Positions 44,321 to 52,494 of a stretch of DNA of 64,000 nucleotides are shown piece after piece (the stretch's first letter is position 1; every line of letters begins with the position of its first letter). The translations under genes and the position numbers were made by a program. The DNA comes from Cryobacterium psychrotolerans (GTDB lineage Bacteria > Actinomycetota > Actinomycetes > Actinomycetales > Microbacteriaceae): the NCBI RefSeq assembly GCF_900101115.1, contig NZ_FNFU01000003.1:151745-215744 (forward strand). The letters run 5' to 3'. A model generated the notes under the pieces. The model was not told where the DNA came from. It made no database searches and worked only from the letters and a program-made list of their open reading frames with translations.

Positions 44321-44397
44321 CCCCTCCTCGCCGAACTGTGAGTTTGGCACCTTCCCGGGGCACCGGAAGGTGCCAAACTCACAGTTCGGCGGAGGGG
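44321..44397. repeat. Long palindrome upstream of coaE
   Basis: Perfect 26-base arms at 44330-44355 and 44365-44390 (core GAGTTTGGCACCTTCC) with a nine-base loop. After a two-base bulge, seven further pairs join 44321-44327 to 44391-44397. On the minus strand this outer helix contains most of the coaE Shine-Dalgarno sequence. It lies after the rpsA terminator. Confidence 0.85.
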
Positions 44398-44423
44398 GTG
44401 GCGGGGAGGGTGGGCGAAAAGAC

Positions 44424-44459
44424 GAAGCAGGCCGCACCCCGAGGGGTGCGGCCTGCTTT
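44424..44459 (-). terminator. rpsA intrinsic terminator
   Basis: GC-rich stem AAGCAGGCCGCACCCC with a short CGAG-type loop, followed on the minus strand by a T-rich CGTCTTTTC; 13 bases past the rpsA stop. Confidence 0.85.
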
Positions 44460-44472
44460 CTGTGCGGCCCGG

Positions 44473-45930
44473 CTACTTGTTGCTGGAGAGCTTTTCGCGA
44501 AGTGCTGCGAGTGCCTCGTCGTCCGCGAGGGTGCCGGCGCCGGCAGCCTCGGTGGAGAAGGAGGAGCCTGCGGCGGGCGCGACATCGCCGACGGCGATGA
44601 TCTCGTCGTTCGCGGATGCAACCTGCTTCTTGTGGGCTTCCCAGCGAGCCTGGGCCGCAGCGTAGTCCTGCTCCCACTTCTCGCGCTGGGTTTCGAAGCC
44701 CTCGCGCCACTCGTTGGTCTCCGGGTCGAAGCCCTCGGGGTACTTGTAGTTGCCCTTGTCGTCGTACTCGGTGAGCATGCCGTACAGCGCCGGGTCGAAC
44801 TCGGTGCCTTCGGGGTCGACGTTCTCGTTGGCCTGCTTGAGGCTCAGCGAGATGCGGCGACGCTCGAGGTCGATGTCGATGACCTTGACGAAGACCTCGT
44901 CGCCGACGGAGACAACCTGCTCGGCCAGCTCGACGTGCTTGCCGGAGAGCTCGGAGATGTGAACCAGGCCCTCGATGCCCTCGGCAACGCGAACGAACGC
45001 GCCGAACGGAACGAGCTTGGTGACCTTACCCGGTGCAACCTGGCCGATGGCGTGGGTGCGGGCGAAGACCTGCCACGGGTCTTCCTGCGTGGCCTTGAGC
45101 GACAGGGACACGCGTTCGCGCTCCAGGTCGACCTCGAGGATCTCGACGGTGACTTCCTGGCCAACCTCGACGACCTCGCTGGCGTGCTCGATGTGCTTCC
45201 AGCTGAGCTCGGAAACGTGAACCAGGCCATCGACCCCGCCCAGGTCGACGAACGCACCGAAGTTGACGATCGAGGAGACGACGCCCTTGCGGACCTGTCC
45301 CTTCTGGAGGTTGTTGAGGAACGTGGTGCGGCTCTCCGACTGAGTCTGCTCGAGCAGGGCACGACGCGACAGCACAACGTTGTTGCGGTTCTTGTCGAGC
45401 TCGAGGATCTTCGCTTCGATCTCCTGGCCCAGGTACGGGGTCAGGTCGCGAACGCGACGCAGCTCGATGAGCGAGGCCGGCAGGAAGCCGCGGAGGCCGA
45501 TGTCGACGATGAGGCCACCCTTGACGACCTCGATGACCGAACCGGTGACGACGCCGTCCGACTCCTTGATCTTTTCCACATCGCCCCACGCACGCTCGTA
45601 CTGTGCGCGCTTCTTGGACAGGATGAGGCGGCCTTCTTTGTCTTCTTTCTGAAGGACAAGTGCCTCGACCAGGTCGCCGACCTTGACAACCTCGGAGGGG
45701 TCAACGTCGTGCTTGATGGAAAGTTCGCGGGAGGGAATGACACCCTCGGTCTTGTAGCCCACGTCGAGGAGAACCTCGTCGCGGTCGATCTTCACTACGG
45801 TTCCTTCGATGAGGTCGCCGTCGTTGAAGAATTTCAGAGTCTTTTCGACCGCGGCAAGGAAGTCTTCAGCAGATCCGATGTCGTTGATGGCGACCTGCTT
45901 GGGTGCCCGTTCGGTCGTTGCGATTGTCAT
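44473..45930 (-). CDS. rpsA: 30S ribosomal protein S1
   Basis: 485-residue mRNA-binding ribosomal protein with four S1 (OB-fold) domains, about residues 35-110 (GDLIEGTVVKIDRDEVLLDV), 125-190 (GVVTGSVIEVVKGGLIVDIG), 210-280 (GQVRKGVVSSIVNFGAFVDL) and 295-365 (APGKVTKLVPFGAFVRVAEG). The tail of about 110 residues is variable and Ala/Glu-rich, as in other Actinobacteria. The ATG has GGAG about ten bases upstream. The leader is about 100 bases long, with a palindrome at its start. Confidence 0.96.
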   Translation of the reverse strand: MTIATTERAPKQVAINDIGSAEDFLAAVEKTLKFFNDGDLIEGTVVKIDRDEVLLDVGYKTEGVIPSRELSIKHDVDPSEVVKVGDLVEALVLQKEDKEGRLILSKKRAQYERAWGDVEKIKESDGVVTGSVIEVVKGGLIVDIGLRGFLPASLIELRRVRDLTPYLGQEIEAKILELDKNRNNVVLSRRALLEQTQSESRTTFLNNLQKGQVRKGVVSSIVNFGAFVDLGGVDGLVHVSELSWKHIEHASEVVEVGQEVTVEILEVDLERERVSLSLKATQEDPWQVFARTHAIGQVAPGKVTKLVPFGAFVRVAEGIEGLVHISELSGKHVELAEQVVSVGDEVFVKVIDIDLERRRISLSLKQANENVDPEGTEFDPALYGMLTEYDDKGNYKYPEGFDPETNEWREGFETQREKWEQDYAAAQARWEAHKKQVASANDEIIAVGDVAPAAGSSFSTEAAGAGTLADDEALAALREKLSSNK

Positions 45931-46014
45931 GTAGTAGTTGCTCCAGGATGGACATAATTAGGCCACGCGCAGAAAGAGTGATCTTTTTTTGCTCCGCGCA
46001 TGGCAACGGATAGG

Positions 46015-46065
46015 ACGTCACAAACGTGACGTTCAAGCTTAGCTGTTTGCGGAGGCGTGCGGCAA
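46015..46065 (-). promoter_or_regulatory. rpsA promoter and palindrome at the transcript start
   Basis: TTGCCG (46060-46065) and TAAGCT (46036-46041) with an 18-base spacer on the minus strand. The predicted start overlaps the palindrome ACGTCAC-AAAC-GTGACGT (46015-46032), which may be an operator or a leader hairpin. The leader then runs about 100 bases to the ATG. Confidence 0.55.
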
Positions 46066-46080
46066 CCTCGCGGATGAGCG

Positions 46081-47757
46081 CTACTTCAGCAGCGCGGACC
46101 GGAGAGTGTCGAGGCCGACGCCGCCGAGGTCGAGGGCCTTGCGGTGGAATTCCTTGATCGAGAAGGCGTCGCCCTCGCGTTCCTTGTACGTGTCCCGCAG
46201 CTGCTCCCAGATGCGCTGCCCCACCTTGTAGGACGGGGCCTGCCCGGGCCAGCCGAGGTAGCGGTTCACCTCGAACTTGACGAAGCCCTCGTTCATGTTG
46301 ACGTTCTTGCCCATGAAGTCGAGGGCGTAGTCGGCGTTCCAGGTGCCGGACCCGTCGGGCAGCGGCTTTCCGAGGTGCACGCCGATGTCGAGGACCACGC
46401 GGGCGGCGCGCATCCGCTGCCCGTCGAGCATGCCGAGCCGGTCGGCGGGGTCGTCGAGGTAGCCCAGCTGCTCCATCAGGCGTTCCGCGTAGAGCGCCCA
46501 GCCCTCGGCGTGTCCCGAGGTGCCGGCGAGCTGGCGGCGCCAGGTGTTGAGTTTCGCGCGGTTGTAGACGGCCTGGCCGATCTGCAGGTGGTGCCCAGGG
46601 ACGCCCTCGTGGTAGACCGTGGTGAGTTCGCGCCAGGTGTCGAACTCGGTGACGCCGGCCGGAACGGACCACCACATCCGGCCGGGGCGGGAGAAGTCGT
46701 CCGTGGGGCCGGTGTAGTAGATGCCGCCCTCCTGGGTGGGGGCGATCATGCACTCGAGTTTCTTGATCTCGTCGGGGATGTCGAACTGGGTCTCCGAGAG
46801 CTCGGCGACGGCGCGGTCGCTGGTCTCCTGCATCCACTTCTGCAGGGCGTCGGTGCCGTGCAGTTTGCGGCTGGGGTCGGTGTCGAGGAACGCGATGGCC
46901 TCGAGCACGCTGGCGCCGGGCTTGATCTGGTCGGCGATGCTTTCCTGTTCGGCGACCATCCGGGCGAGTTCCTCCCGGCCCCACTCGTAGGTTTCGTCGA
47001 GGTCGATTTTCGCGCCGAGGAACCGGCGCGAGGCCAGGGCGTAGAGTTCGCGGCCGATCGCATCCTTCTCGGTGGCGGCGGGCTGGAGCTCGTCGGCGAG
47101 GAAGGCGGCCAGCTTGCCGTACGCGGCTGCGGAGCTCTGGGCGGCTGTGCCCAGGTCCCTGGCCAGGCTGGCGGGCAGGCTGCCCTCGGCGAGCGTGGCG
47201 TCCGAGGTGAAGTGCGTGAAGAAGCCGTCGTTGGCCGCGTGGCGCTTGGCCTGCAGGAACACCTCCTGCACCTGGCGGCGGGCCGGCGTGATCCCGCGCT
47301 CGATGCCGAGGCGGAGCGTCTCGATGTAGCCGTCGATCGCGGCCGGCAGGCTGCCGAGGCGCGAGGAGATGTTCTCCCAGTCGCCGACCGTGTCGGTGGG
47401 CATGAGGTCGAAGATCTCCCGGATGCCCTGGGCCGGGGAGGCGATCACGTTCAGGTCGCGCAGCTGCAGCTGGGCCTCGGAGCTCTCGACCTCGAGGGCG
47501 AGGTCGCTGCGCAGGTCCGTCTGGGTCACCTCGTCGACGTCGTCGACGGCCGTGGCGGCATCCAGCCGGGCGATGACCCGCTTGGCCGCCTCGATCGTGC
47601 GTTCGTGGCCGGCCGGCGAATAGTCGCCGAAGCGGCCGTTGCCCTCGGTGCGCCCGATGTAGGTGCCGACGGTGGGGTCGATTTCGACGAGGGTGTCTAC
47701 CCACTCTTCGGCAATCCGGTCGATTGCCGTCGGGGTGCGCTGGATGTCATGAGTCAT
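46081..47757 (-). CDS. DUF885 family protein (putative metallopeptidase)
   Basis: 558-residue protein of the DUF885 family, widespread and largely uncharacterised. It carries the His-Glu/His-His motif TTVYHEGVPGHHLQIG (about residues 380-395), which resembles the zinc site of M32-like peptidases, plus the downstream GHAEGWALYAERLMEQLGY with another conserved Glu. No signal peptide, so it is cytosolic. ATG 47757 lies seven bases after a TAGGCT -10 box, so the mRNA is probably leaderless; an in-frame GTG at 47763 would add two residues. Located between polA and rpsA. Substrate unknown. Confidence 0.85.
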   Translation of the reverse strand: MTHDIQRTPTAIDRIAEEWVDTLVEIDPTVGTYIGRTEGNGRFGDYSPAGHERTIEAAKRVIARLDAATAVDDVDEVTQTDLRSDLALEVESSEAQLQLRDLNVIASPAQGIREIFDLMPTDTVGDWENISSRLGSLPAAIDGYIETLRLGIERGITPARRQVQEVFLQAKRHAANDGFFTHFTSDATLAEGSLPASLARDLGTAAQSSAAAYGKLAAFLADELQPAATEKDAIGRELYALASRRFLGAKIDLDETYEWGREELARMVAEQESIADQIKPGASVLEAIAFLDTDPSRKLHGTDALQKWMQETSDRAVAELSETQFDIPDEIKKLECMIAPTQEGGIYYTGPTDDFSRPGRMWWSVPAGVTEFDTWRELTTVYHEGVPGHHLQIGQAVYNRAKLNTWRRQLAGTSGHAEGWALYAERLMEQLGYLDDPADRLGMLDGQRMRAARVVLDIGVHLGKPLPDGSGTWNADYALDFMGKNVNMNEGFVKFEVNRYLGWPGQAPSYKVGQRIWEQLRDTYKEREGDAFSIKEFHRKALDLGGVGLDTLRSALLK

Positions 47758-47764
47758 GGGCACG

Positions 47765-47770
47765 AGCCTA
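47765..47770 (-). promoter_or_regulatory. -10 box of the DUF885 gene (leaderless)
   Basis: TAGGCT on the minus strand, seven bases before ATG 47757. Confidence 0.5.
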
Positions 47771-47830
47771 GGACACGCAGTGCGCCGAGAGCGGGAGCCT
47801 CACGCGGAGGCGCGCCGGGGCGCCGGGGCG

Positions 47831-47900
47831 CCGAGCTCGACCGTTCCGGTCGAGTTTGCCCTGCAGACCAGTCAAGGTCGACCGGAAGTGCCAAACTCGG
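47831..47900. repeat. Degenerate palindrome after polA
   Basis: CCGAG ... TTCCGGTCGA on the left pairs with TCGACCGGAA ... CTCGG on the right. The right arm carries CCAAACTCGG and the complement of GAGTTTGGCACTTCCGG, matching the core of the palindrome before coaE. Lies 15 bases beyond the polA stop; no U-run. Confidence 0.65.
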
Positions 47901-47915
47901 CGAACCGCGACCCGA

Positions 47916-50594
47916 TCAGTGCGCCGCCTCGTCCCAGTTCCGGCCGCGGCCGATCTGCACGTCCAGGGGCACCAGCAGGTCCGCCGCGGTCGACATCCGG
48001 AGGGTGACCACCGAGCGAAGCGCCTCGAATTCGCCGGGGGCCACGTCGAAGACGAGTTCGTCATGAACCTGGAGCAGCATCCGAGACTCCATCGCCGCCT
48101 CGCTGAGGTCTTCGGCGATGCCGATCATCGCGAGCTTCATGATGTCGGCGGCGGAGCCCTGGATCGGCGCGTTCAGGGCGGCGCGCTCGGCGTTTTCCCG
48201 CAGCACCCGGTTGGGGCTGTGCAGTTCGGGGAAGGGGCGCCGGCGGCCGAAGATCGTCTCGGTGTAGCCGTCGATTTTCGCCTGTTCGACGACGTGGCGG
48301 AGGTAGTCGCGCACGGCGCCGAAGCGGGAGAAATAGTCGGTCATCAGCTGCTTGGCCTCGCTGCTCTGGATGCGCAACTGCTTCGACAGCCCGAACGCGC
48401 TCAGGCCGTAGGCGAGACCGTAGGACATGGCCTTCACCCGGGAGCGCATTTGCGGGGTGACCTCGTCGGGGGCGACGCCGAAGATCCGCGATCCCACGAA
48501 CCGGTGCAGGTCCTCGCCGGCGTTGAACGCCTCGATCAGCCCGGCGTCGCCGGAGAGGTGCGCCATGATCCGCATCTCGATCTGCGAATAGTCGGCGGTG
48601 AGCAGGCACTCCGCGCCCTCGCCGGCCTGGAACGCGGCCCGGATCCGGCGGCCCTCCTCGGTGCGGATGGGGATGTTCTGCAGGTTCGGGTCGTTCGAGG
48701 AGATCCGTCCGGTGGCCGTGCCGATCTGCACGTAGTTGGTGTGGATCCGCCCGGTCTCGTCGATCGCCTTGTCCAGCGTTTCCACGATCTGGCGCAGCTT
48801 GGTGGCGTCGCGGTGCTTCAGCAGGAGGTCCAGGAACGGATGCGGGTTGCTGGCCTGGAGATCGGCGAGGGCGCCGGCATCCGTCGTGAACCCGGTCTTG
48901 TTCGCCCGGGTGCGCGGCATTCCCAGCTGGTCGAAGAGCACCTCCTGCAGTTGCTTGGGCGAGCCGAGGTTCACCTCGCGGCCGATCTCGGCGTACGCGC
49001 CCGCGGCCAGGTGCGCCGCCGTGTCCCCCAGCTCGGCGGAGAGCACCGCGAGCTGGTCGTGCGAGACAGAGATCCCGGCGAGCTCCATCTCGGCCAGTGC
49101 CCGCAGGGTGGGCATCTCAATCGCGGTAAGCACGTGGCGCGAGCCGGGGTCGAGCCTGTCCAGCACGGCCGTGGACAGGCGCAGGGTGTACCAGGCCTGC
49201 TGGGGTACTCCCCCGTCGGCGGACTCGTCCGGCACGAGCTGGTTGGGGTCGTGGACCGGGAGGACCTCGTCGAGGTACCGGGAGACCAGGTCGGCCAGGG
49301 TCTTGTCGGGGCCGCCGGGTCGCAGCAGCCAGCCGGCGACGAGGGTGTCGACGGCGAGCCCGCCGAGGACCAGGTTGCTGCGGCTGATCGCCTTGGCCTG
49401 GTGCTTGGCGTCGTGCATGATCTTGGGAGCATCGCTGGCCAGCCAGGCCTCGAAGGGCGCGTAGTCGGCGCGGTCGGGCTGCCACGGAAGGTTGAGAGCG
49501 TCGGTCCGGCTGGCCAGTCCGAATCCGATCGCCACGCCGCCCTGCACCTCGACGGTCAGCCCGAGCCCGTCCGGGCAGGCTGCGGTCGCGCGGGTGATCC
49601 ACGCTTCCAGTTCCTCGTCGAGCAGGTCGTGGGCGCGCGGCGCGACCGGCAGGTCGGCGCGCGGCTCGGCCGGAGCGGCCACGGTCGCGGCAGCCGCGGT
49701 GTCCCCGCCCTCCAGCTTGATCACGCGTTCGAGCAGGCTCTTGAACTCGAGGCGGCCGAAGACCTCGCGCACGGCCTCCTGGTTGATCGGCGCGCGCCCG
49801 AGGTCGGTGATCTCGACCGGCAGGTCGAGGTCGGTGACCAGGTGGTTGAGGCGGCGGTTGCGGATCGCGTTGTCCTTCTGTTCGCGCAGATTGTTTCCGA
49901 CGACGCCCTTGATCTCGTCGGCGTGCTCGAGGATGCCGTCCAGGCTGCCGTAGAGGCCCAGCCACTTCACCGCGGTCTTCTCGCCGACCTTGGAGATGCC
50001 GATCAGGTTGTCGCTGGTTTCGCCGACCAGGGCTGCGACATCCGGGTACTGGCCCGGGTCGACGCCGTAGCGTTCGCGCACGCGGTCGGGGTCGTACCGG
50101 GTCAGGGCGGAGACGCCCTGGCTGGCCGGGTAGAGCAGCGTCACGTTCTCGTTGACGAGCTGGATGGTGTCCCGGTCCCCGGACACGACGAGCACGTGGT
50201 ATCCCTCTGTGGTGCCGCGCACCGACAGCGTCGCGAGGATGTCGTCGGCCTCGTAGTCGGCTTTGGTGAGGGTGGTGATGTTCATCGCCGCGAGGGCCTG
50301 CTCGAGCAGCGGCACCTGGCCGATGAACTCCGACGGCGTCGCGCCGCGGGTGCCCTTGTATTCCGGGTACTCCCTCGTGCGGAAGGAGGCTCGGGAGATG
50401 TCGAAAGCGACCGCGATGTGGGTCGGCTTCTCCGTGCGCAGGAGGCTGAGCAGCATCGACAGGAACCCATGGATGGCGTTGGTGTGCTGCCCGTCATGGG
50501 TTTGGAAACTGTCCAGCGGCAGGGCGTGAAACGCTCGGAACGCCAGGGAATGGCCGTCAATGATCATGAGGGTAGGCTTTTCGGAGTCCAACAC
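47916..50594 (-). CDS. polA: DNA polymerase I
   Basis: 892-residue family A polymerase. N-terminal 5' nuclease (about residues 8-290: MIIDGHSLAFRAFHAL, KADYEADDILATL, SGDRDTIQLV, LVGETSDNLIGISKVGEKTA). Then an exonuclease-like domain (about 315-500) whose DxE motif is replaced by LTVEVQGG and whose last catalytic Asp is missing, so proofreading is probably lost. Then the polymerase domain with DYSQIEMRIMAHLSGD (motif A), motif B around RSRVKAMSYGLAYG and VHDELVFDVA (motif C). The GTG start lies six bases after TAGGCT: leaderless. Confidence 0.97.
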   Translation of the reverse strand: MLDSEKPTLMIIDGHSLAFRAFHALPLDSFQTHDGQHTNAIHGFLSMLLSLLRTEKPTHIAVAFDISRASFRTREYPEYKGTRGATPSEFIGQVPLLEQALAAMNITTLTKADYEADDILATLSVRGTTEGYHVLVVSGDRDTIQLVNENVTLLYPASQGVSALTRYDPDRVRERYGVDPGQYPDVAALVGETSDNLIGISKVGEKTAVKWLGLYGSLDGILEHADEIKGVVGNNLREQKDNAIRNRRLNHLVTDLDLPVEITDLGRAPINQEAVREVFGRLEFKSLLERVIKLEGGDTAAAATVAAPAEPRADLPVAPRAHDLLDEELEAWITRATAACPDGLGLTVEVQGGVAIGFGLASRTDALNLPWQPDRADYAPFEAWLASDAPKIMHDAKHQAKAISRSNLVLGGLAVDTLVAGWLLRPGGPDKTLADLVSRYLDEVLPVHDPNQLVPDESADGGVPQQAWYTLRLSTAVLDRLDPGSRHVLTAIEMPTLRALAEMELAGISVSHDQLAVLSAELGDTAAHLAAGAYAEIGREVNLGSPKQLQEVLFDQLGMPRTRANKTGFTTDAGALADLQASNPHPFLDLLLKHRDATKLRQIVETLDKAIDETGRIHTNYVQIGTATGRISSNDPNLQNIPIRTEEGRRIRAAFQAGEGAECLLTADYSQIEMRIMAHLSGDAGLIEAFNAGEDLHRFVGSRIFGVAPDEVTPQMRSRVKAMSYGLAYGLSAFGLSKQLRIQSSEAKQLMTDYFSRFGAVRDYLRHVVEQAKIDGYTETIFGRRRPFPELHSPNRVLRENAERAALNAPIQGSAADIMKLAMIGIAEDLSEAAMESRMLLQVHDELVFDVAPGEFEALRSVVTLRMSTAADLLVPLDVQIGRGRNWDEAAH

Positions 50595-50600
50595 ACTCCC

Positions 50601-50606
50601 AGCCTA
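50601..50606 (-). promoter_or_regulatory. polA -10 box (leaderless)
   Basis: TAGGCT on the minus strand, six bases before the polA GTG at 50594. Confidence 0.5.
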
Positions 50607-50649
50607 CAAGCGTCCTCCGCCCGGGCCGGGCCAGCGATCAAAGGTGAAC

Positions 50650-51075
50650 ATGACCAATCAGACCCAGGATTCGCTCGCGTGGGTGCAGGAGCGCGGCGCG
50701 GGAGCCCTCGCCGAGAAGATGGGCATTGAGTTCCTGGAGTTCACCGCCCGGCGGGCCGTTGCCCGGATGCCGGTCGAGGGCAACACCCAGCCGGCGATGC
50801 TCATGCACGGCGGGGCATACGTCGTTCTGGGCGAGTCGCTCGGATCCATGGCCGCGAACCTGCACGCCGGTCAGGGGAAGCTGGCCGTCGGTATCGAAAT
50901 CAATGCCACGCACACCGGGTCGGCCACCTCCGGCCATGTGACCGGGGTCTGCACCGCGATCCACCTGGGCCGGACGCTGACCACGCACGAGATCGTCGTC
51001 ACCGACGACCGCGGACGCCGGTGCTCGACCATCCGGATCACGAACCTGATCAAGGACCTGCCGGGCGCGTCCTGA
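50650..51075 (+). CDS. PaaI-type hotdog thioesterase
   Basis: 141-residue hotdog-fold acyl-CoA thioesterase. The active-site region is MLMHGGAYVVLGESLGSMAA (HGG motif near residue 55, with the catalytic Glu in GES), and the NATHTGSATSGHVTGVCTAIH stretch is typical of the DHNA-CoA/phenylacetyl-CoA thioesterase group. AAAGGTG is four bases from the ATG at 50650. Divergent from polA with 55 bases between starts. The substrate could be a menaquinone precursor or an aromatic CoA ester; context does not decide. Confidence 0.88.
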   Translation: MTNQTQDSLAWVQERGAGALAEKMGIEFLEFTARRAVARMPVEGNTQPAMLMHGGAYVVLGESLGSMAANLHAGQGKLAVGIEINATHTGSATSGHVTGVCTAIHLGRTLTTHEIVVTDDRGRRCSTIRITNLIKDLPGAS

Positions 51076-51144
51076 CCGGGCGCTGGTGCCCCAGCCGGTG
51101 CCGGCTGGGCTGGGGCGGTCACCGTGACGGTTGTTGCCTGACGT

Positions 51145-51750
51145 CTATTTCTTGGCGGAGAGCTGCTCGATGATCGCCTGGGCGACGTCGTGCATGGTGA
51201 GGCGCCGGTCCATGGAGGCCTTCTGGATCCAGCGGAACGCCTCGGGCTCGGTGAGGCCCATCTTCTCGTTGAGCAGGCCCTTGGCCCGGTCGACGAGCTT
51301 GCGGGTCTCGAAGCGCTCGACCAGGTCGGCAACCTCGGCCTCGAGCGTGATGATCTGGCTGTAGCGCGAGAGGGCGATCTCGATCGCGGGCAGCAGGTCG
51401 TTGGGGGTGAACGGCTTCACGACGTAGGCGAGCGCACCGGCCTCGGTCGCACGCTCGACGAGCTCCTTCTGGCTGAACGCGGTCAGCAGCACGACCGGGG
51501 CGATGTGCGCCTTGGTGATGCGTTCGGCGGCGGAAATTCCGTCGAGGTGGGGCATCTTCACGTCCATGATGACCAGGTCCGGCCGGAGTTCCATGGCCAG
51601 GGCCACTGCCGTCTCGCCGTCGCCGGCCTCGCCGACGACCTCGAAGCCGTTGTCACGGAGAATCTCGACGATGTCAAGACGGATGAGGGATTCATCCTCC
51701 GCAACGACAACGCGGCGGGGAGGAGTGGGGGGAGTCTCTTGGTCGGTCAC
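51145..51750 (-). CDS. Response regulator with ANTAR domain (PdtaR-like)
   Basis: 201 residues. N-terminal receiver domain (about 20-135): RRVVVAEDESLIRLDI with the acidic pocket, the phosphoacceptor Asp in DLVIMDVKMPHLDG, the Thr/Ser in VLLTAFSQ, and the Lys in YVVKPF. C-terminal ANTAR RNA-binding domain (about 145-200): LVDRAKGLLNEKMGLTEPEAFRWIQ... typical of antitermination regulators. The mycobacterial homologue PdtaR acts with histidine kinase PdtaS; no kinase is adjacent. GTG 51750 lies seven bases after TAGGCT, without a Shine-Dalgarno: leaderless. The gene is monocistronic. Confidence 0.92.
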   Translation of the reverse strand: MTDQETPPTPPRRVVVAEDESLIRLDIVEILRDNGFEVVGEAGDGETAVALAMELRPDLVIMDVKMPHLDGISAAERITKAHIAPVVLLTAFSQKELVERATEAGALAYVVKPFTPNDLLPAIEIALSRYSQIITLEAEVADLVERFETRKLVDRAKGLLNEKMGLTEPEAFRWIQKASMDRRLTMHDVAQAIIEQLSAKK

Positions 51751-51757
51751 AGGCAAA

Positions 51758-51772
51758 AGCCTACGGTATTCT
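51758..51772. promoter_or_regulatory. Back-to-back -10 boxes of the ANTAR regulator and tRNA-Leu
   Basis: TAGGCT (minus, 51758-51763) and TATTCT (plus, 51767-51772) are three bases apart and face outward, so polymerases would compete for overlapping DNA. Confidence 0.5.
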
Positions 51773-51788
51773 GGGGCAGGCGATGTGA

Positions 51789-51874
51789 GCCGGTGTGGCG
51801 GAATGGCAGACGCGGAGCACTCAAAATGCTTTGTTCGAAAGGACGTGTGGGTTCGAGTCCCACCACCGGTACCA
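51789..51874 (+). tRNA. tRNA-Leu (anticodon CAA)
   Basis: 86 bases including the encoded CCA. Acceptor stem GCCGGTG pairs with CACCGGT (one G-U at the first pair) and the discriminator is A. The anticodon arm is GAGCA-CTCAAAA-TGCTT, giving anticodon CAA, which reads UUG. A long variable arm (TTGTTCGAAAGGACG region) marks class II Leu. The T arm is GTGGG-TTCGAGT-CCCAC. A -10 box lies 16 bases upstream. Confidence 0.95.
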
Positions 51875-51918
51875 CTCACACCCTGATTGTCGCCGCCCAC
51901 GCGCACCCAGCGCGGAAC

Positions 51919-51988
51919 GCGCGCTGAGTCGCGGACAAAGTACCTTCCCGTGCGAATTGAAGGTGCTTTCTCCGCAACTCAGGCGCGC
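51919..51988. repeat. Palindrome after tRNA-Leu and the NUDIX gene (copy 1)
   Basis: Left arm with TGAGTCGCGGACAAAGTACC and right arm ending CTCAGGCGCGC form about 29 pairs with four mismatches. It shares GCGGACAAAGTACCTTC exactly with the copy at 52495. The right arm covers the last codons and stop of the NUDIX gene. Probably acts as terminator for one or both convergent genes. Confidence 0.75.
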
Positions 51989-52470
51989 GCGGGCTGAGCG
52001 TCGCGAGCGGCCCACCAGGCGAACGCGTCGTCGACCACGTCGTCGATCCAGTCGAAACGGTCCAGGGCGGAGATCTCCGCCCTGGTGAACCAGCCCAGCT
52101 GCGACACTTCCTCCTGCTCGAGCCACTGCACGCCGGAGTTCAGCCGGCACGCGTACACGGTCGTGACATAGGACACCTGGTCGCCGTTCGGGTACGTGGT
52201 GGCCAGCCGTTGGCCACCGTAGCTCCCGACGACCCCGAGCACGTTTCCGTCGGCGCCCGTTTCCTCCATCAGTTCCCGGCGCACGGCATCCAGCGGTTCC
52301 TCGAATGGTTCGATGCCGCCGCCGATGAATCCCCATCTGTCGCCGGCGACGTGGCGGGCGAGCAGGAGACGGTCGTCGTCGTCGAACACCGCGGCGGTGA
52401 CGCCGGGGAGGAGCACGAGGTCGTGCCCGATGTGGCGACGCAGGTGTGAGACGTAATCCGAGGCAGGCAT
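51979..52470 (-). CDS. NUDIX hydrolase
   Basis: 163-residue NUDIX-fold pyrophosphohydrolase. The NUDIX box is GGGIEPFEEPLDAVRRELMEETGADG (Gx5Ex7REUxEExGU pattern at about residues 49-74). N-terminal strands VTAAVFDDDDRLLLARH and WGFIGGG precede it. Substrate unknown; nucleotide sanitation and NADH hydrolysis are both compatible. ATG 52470 lies seven bases after TAGGGT and has no Shine-Dalgarno: leaderless. The gene is flanked on both sides by copies of the same palindrome. Confidence 0.88.
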   Translation of the reverse strand: MPASDYVSHLRRHIGHDLVLLPGVTAAVFDDDDRLLLARHVAGDRWGFIGGGIEPFEEPLDAVRRELMEETGADGNVLGVVGSYGGQRLATTYPNGDQVSYVTTVYACRLNSGVQWLEQEEVSQLGWFTRAEISALDRFDWIDDVVDDAFAWWAARDAQPARA

Positions 52471-52477
52471 GCGCCCC

Positions 52478-52483
52478 ACCCTA
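52478..52483 (-). promoter_or_regulatory. -10 box of the NUDIX gene (leaderless)
   Basis: TAGGGT on the minus strand, seven bases before the ATG at 52470. Confidence 0.45.
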
Positions 52484-52494
52484 CGTCGGCGGCC

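Noticed and set aside
44330-44390. The coaE palindrome as an rpsA terminator
   Set aside because: A clear terminator with T-rich tail already lies at 44424-44459, so the palindrome is not needed for that purpose.
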